Below, piece by piece: positions 61,690-64,000 of a stretch of DNA of 64,000 nt. A program made the translations under genes and the position numbers. The notes below the pieces were generated by a model that saw only the letters and a program-made list of their open reading frames with translations, searched no databases and had not been told where the DNA came from. Origin of the DNA: Bacteroidales bacterium (GTDB lineage: Bacteria; Bacteroidota; Bacteroidia; Bacteroidales; UBA932). Every line of letters begins with the position of its first letter. Position 1 is the stretch's first letter. The stretch covers positions 41,144-105,143 of the forward strand of contig JAFVWT010000017.1 of NCBI GenBank assembly GCA_017501525.1. The letters run 5' to 3'.

Positions 61690-64000
61690 CTATTTTACTT
61701 CAATACAATCACTAATATTTGTAGCCCATGATGGTAGATCTACTGTAAACAACTTAGTATCGTAGTCATTATCACATGAAGGAACTGTGAATACATCTGC
61801 TGCAATAAGCTGACCATTTACAGTACAATTCTCAATTACAATCTTATGACCTTCTGTCAAGCTTGATAAGTCCAAGTTCATATGTGCTATAAACGAGCAA
61901 TTTGTCAAGGTTGTATTAACATATGGCTTAAGAACACGACCATAAATATTATTATAGTAAGTTCCTTGTTTAAACTCGACATTAGTGAATGACGCACTTG
62001 AAATATATGAATAGCTTGTCCACCCTGCCAAAGTAGAGTTAGAGACAATCAATTTTGCAGTTTGTGATGCGTCTCCTTCTTCTCCTGTATTAATAGGATA
62101 TAGTACTCCTTCACCACCGAGACGAACATTATCCAAAATAACATCATCCTTTACATACATAATCATAACAGCGCGAGTACCATTTTCAATAGTAAGGTTT
62201 TTAATAGTCCCACCCGATGTCATAATTCCATAATCATCACCATAACATTCAATATCCAACTTATGGCCATTACCATCTAGAATTCCTCCATCCATTTTGT
62301 AACCGTATTTATTTCCATAAGGCGCTATGGTAGCTGCCTCTGAATAAATATCGTTTGCGACGACAACATTTTCTTGACCAAGTTCAAGGAACATTTCTAG
62401 TTCATAAGCTGTGGTAGCTTCAAGGTCTGTATTAAGTGTTAAATCATAGAATAGACCGCCGTTAGGAGCCAAGAAAATTCTGTGGCTTTCTGCTGGGATA
62501 TTATTGAATTCGCAACCTTCTACATTCACAGTATGGTTAACTTCTTTATTGGTTTGGATAGTGATAGCTCCTTCAGTGCCGAAGTCACCATTGAAAGTAC
62601 AATTCAAAATGTTGTAAGTAGCACCGGAGATATTTTCATTAATATAAATACCTTGTGTTCCAACACCGTTGAAAGTACAGTTTTCAATAGTATAAACTCC
62701 GTCAGCTTTGTTTCCACTTCCAAATACTATATGTCCCCAGCTCTTAGTTGCCATATGTAGGATTTCACAATTTTTAATTGTAAAATTCTTGACTAATGCC
62801 ATCATTACTTGTAGTTCGGCAAATTCAACCTTTGTTCCTTTAGTTCCAATTATAGTTAGATTCGCATCAAATGATGCTGCCATATAAAGATCAATTGTAT
62901 GCTTACCTGCTGAAAGTTGAAGAAGGATATTATCATTGTCTCTAAGCACCTCTCCATTCAGTTGTGCAGGGTCGGTAATAACTATATCATAATTTTCAGC
63001 TGTTGGAAGAACAACATAAGTTTTTCCATCTGCAGCTAGTACTGCTTGATAACCTTCTGCAATTTTTGACTCACAGAATACTTGAGCACCACAGTCGGTG
63101 TTATTGCCTAGTGTAAATTGGCCAGCATAAATTGAAGAGACACAGTAAGTACAATGGTCGCTGACATCTGGATTTTCCATTAATTCAAAAGAACCGCCAT
63201 AAATTTTTGTATTGTCATTTGATTCAGCACCAGCGACAGCTCCATGACGACCTTTTACAATTGCATTATTGATAATAGTTTCTTCCCCTTCGTTTATAAT
63301 TGCATAAGTCAATTGGCTATATGCGATAAAGGTACCTCCGTTAACAATTACATTACCACCTGTTGAGCGTGTATTCAATGCTGCGCCATACGAACCTTCT
63401 ACTATTTGACCATCTTCACCACTTATAAATGTTCCACCATTGATTGTAATATCGCCTTCATTCCAGATAGCAGCACCACCATTTGTATCAATGTTTGTAA
63501 TAGAAATATCACCATCAATAGTCATTGTACCAAAGTTTTGGATACCACGAGCATAGATTGCGCCTTCACCAACGATAGTCAGATTAGCATAGTTATTAAT
63601 TGCATAATAGTGACGACCTTCTGATTGTAGATTAGTTGTAATAGTGTTGCCTCCCAAGTCCAAAACAAATGAAGGTACTTCAGTTGCAGAGGCACGACCA
63701 ATTGGAGATGTCGGTGGAACTCCGAAAATCAATGACCCATCAAGATTAATATCCTCTTCCAAGATAATATTGTCTACACCATTGTTAATTGCTTCTTGCA
63801 ACTCTTCAGGGGTTGATACAAATGTATAGTTGTTATCGGGATTAGAATTTCCATTTTCATCCACAAATCCCTCTTCGATAGTGATATTGAAGTCTGTGGT
63901 TGAAGAGATTAGGTTACCTACAATATTGGTACGGTAGTTCTCTCTTACGGGTACACTGGTAAAAGTGTGATCAATTACCTGACCATTATCCAATGTAATC
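61690..64000 (-). CDS. DUF6562 / beta-helix surface lipoprotein, 5' end outside the window
   Basis: The reading frame is open to the window edge. About 770 residues are visible. The first part has the end of the DUF6562-like region (SVPVRENYRTNIVGNLISSTTDFNITI), and the rest is a beta-helix with rungs such as MTIDGDISITN, ITINGGTFISG, VIVNGGTFIAY and YTIENCTFNGV. The signal peptide and promoter are outside. It is paralogous to the 975-residue gene and followed by its own terminator. A surface adhesin or glycan-binding role is inferred. Confidence 0.78.
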   Translation of the reverse strand, partial: ITLDNGQVIDHTFTSVPVRENYRTNIVGNLISSTTDFNITIEEGFVDENGNSNPDNNYTFVSTPEELQEAINNGVDNIILEEDINLDGSLIFGVPPTSPIGRASATEVPSFVLDLGGNTITTNLQSEGRHYYAINNYANLTIVGEGAIYARGIQNFGTMTIDGDISITNIDTNGGAAIWNEGDITINGGTFISGEDGQIVEGSYGAALNTRSTGGNVIVNGGTFIAYSQLTYAIINEGEETIINNAIVKGRHGAVAGAESNDNTKIYGGSFELMENPDVSDHCTYCVSSIYAGQFTLGNNTDCGAQVFCESKIAEGYQAVLAADGKTYVVLPTAENYDIVITDPAQLNGEVLRDNDNILLQLSAGKHTIDLYMAASFDANLTIIGTKGTKVEFAELQVMMALVKNFTIKNCEILHMATKSWGHIVFGSGNKADGVYTIENCTFNGVGTQGIYINENISGATYNILNCTFNGDFGTEGAITIQTNKEVNHTVNVEGCEFNNIPAESHRIFLAPNGGLFYDLTLNTDLEATTAYELEMFLELGQENVVVANDIYSEAATIAPYGNKYGYKMDGGILDGNGHKLDIECYGDDYGIMTSGGTIKNLTIENGTRAVMIMYVKDDVILDNVRLGGEGVLYPINTGEEGDASQTAKLIVSNSTLAGWTSYSYISSASFTNVEFKQGTYYNNIYGRVLKPYVNTTLTNCSFIAHMNLDLSSLTEGHKIVIENCTVNGQLIAADVFTVPSCDNDYDTKLFTVDLPSWATNISDCIEVK

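Overview
The window is chromosomal DNA of a Bacteroidales bacterium, most likely a gut commensal. Three things support this. Promoters carry the Bacteroidetes -7 box TAnnTTTG, seen upstream of about twenty genes. Surface lipoproteins have SPII lipoboxes and Bacteroidales-restricted domains (DUF6562, BACON, DUF3822). The housekeeping proteins are of Bacteroidetes type. An ackA-ptb-buk cluster points to acetate and butyrate metabolism, as in butyrate-forming Bacteroidales; the genus cannot be fixed from sequence alone.

Layout. 1-7.7 kb: rsmD (cut by the window edge), DUF3822 and a membrane-anchored protein leftward; a rightward operon of a DHH phosphoesterase, two FKBP-like lipoproteins and an SDR protein; then a leftward MATE transporter and cytidylate-kinase-like protein. 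8-11.3 kb: the ackA-ptb-buk operon. 11.3-16.3 kb: a ComEC-like protein, a tandem array of about 86-bp units, a PurF-like protein without the N-terminal cysteine nucleophile, an RRM protein and an AI-2E family transporter. 16.5-23 kb: a TPR protein and gyrA leftward, clpC rightward. 23-28.3 kb: two convergent sialidase genes, one fused to a GH123-like glycosidase. 28.3-31.3 kb: tRNA-Leu, an orphan PurL C-terminal-like protein, menG and cls. 31.5-35.2 kb: a DUF6562 beta-helix lipoprotein, a long spacer, tRNA-Arg and rplS. 35.3-49 kb: dnaJ-grpE, a transglutaminase-like protein, an LPP20-like lipoprotein, fba, gmk, nadD, ppa, a tyrosine recombinase, dnaK, panB, a pseudouridine synthase and an MltF-like lytic transglycosylase. 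49-55.5 kb: a putative porin, a DUF2284 protein, a second promoter-linked tandem repeat array, an APH-RapZ-C fusion and a LolC/E-like permease. 55.8-64 kb: two more DUF6562/beta-helix loci, a decayed third copy next to an IS66-like remnant, and an ATP-grasp-like gene.

Three observations stand out. (1) Two unrelated loci (12.42-12.77 kb and 52.60-52.77 kb) carry tandem 85-87 bp units of the same architecture. Each unit has a -7 box or its derivative inside a 13-bp inverted repeat, then a GCTCGTTG core, then a CAAAR hairpin followed by TTTGCTT. The paired arms differ in sequence between loci but keep their pairing. (2) The promoter region of the 975-aa DUF6562 lipoprotein contains a 170-bp segment bounded by perfect 16-bp inverted repeats. 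The -7 box inside it points away from the lipoprotein, which is the form of a phase-variable promoter in the OFF state. (3) One 1020-aa secreted protein fuses a GH123-like beta-N-acetylgalactosaminidase to a GH33 sialidase, a combination suited to glycans such as Sda/GM2 that carry both sugars on one galactose. A dispersed family of small terminal-inverted-repeat elements occupies several spacers and appears to have cut off the C-terminus of nadD.
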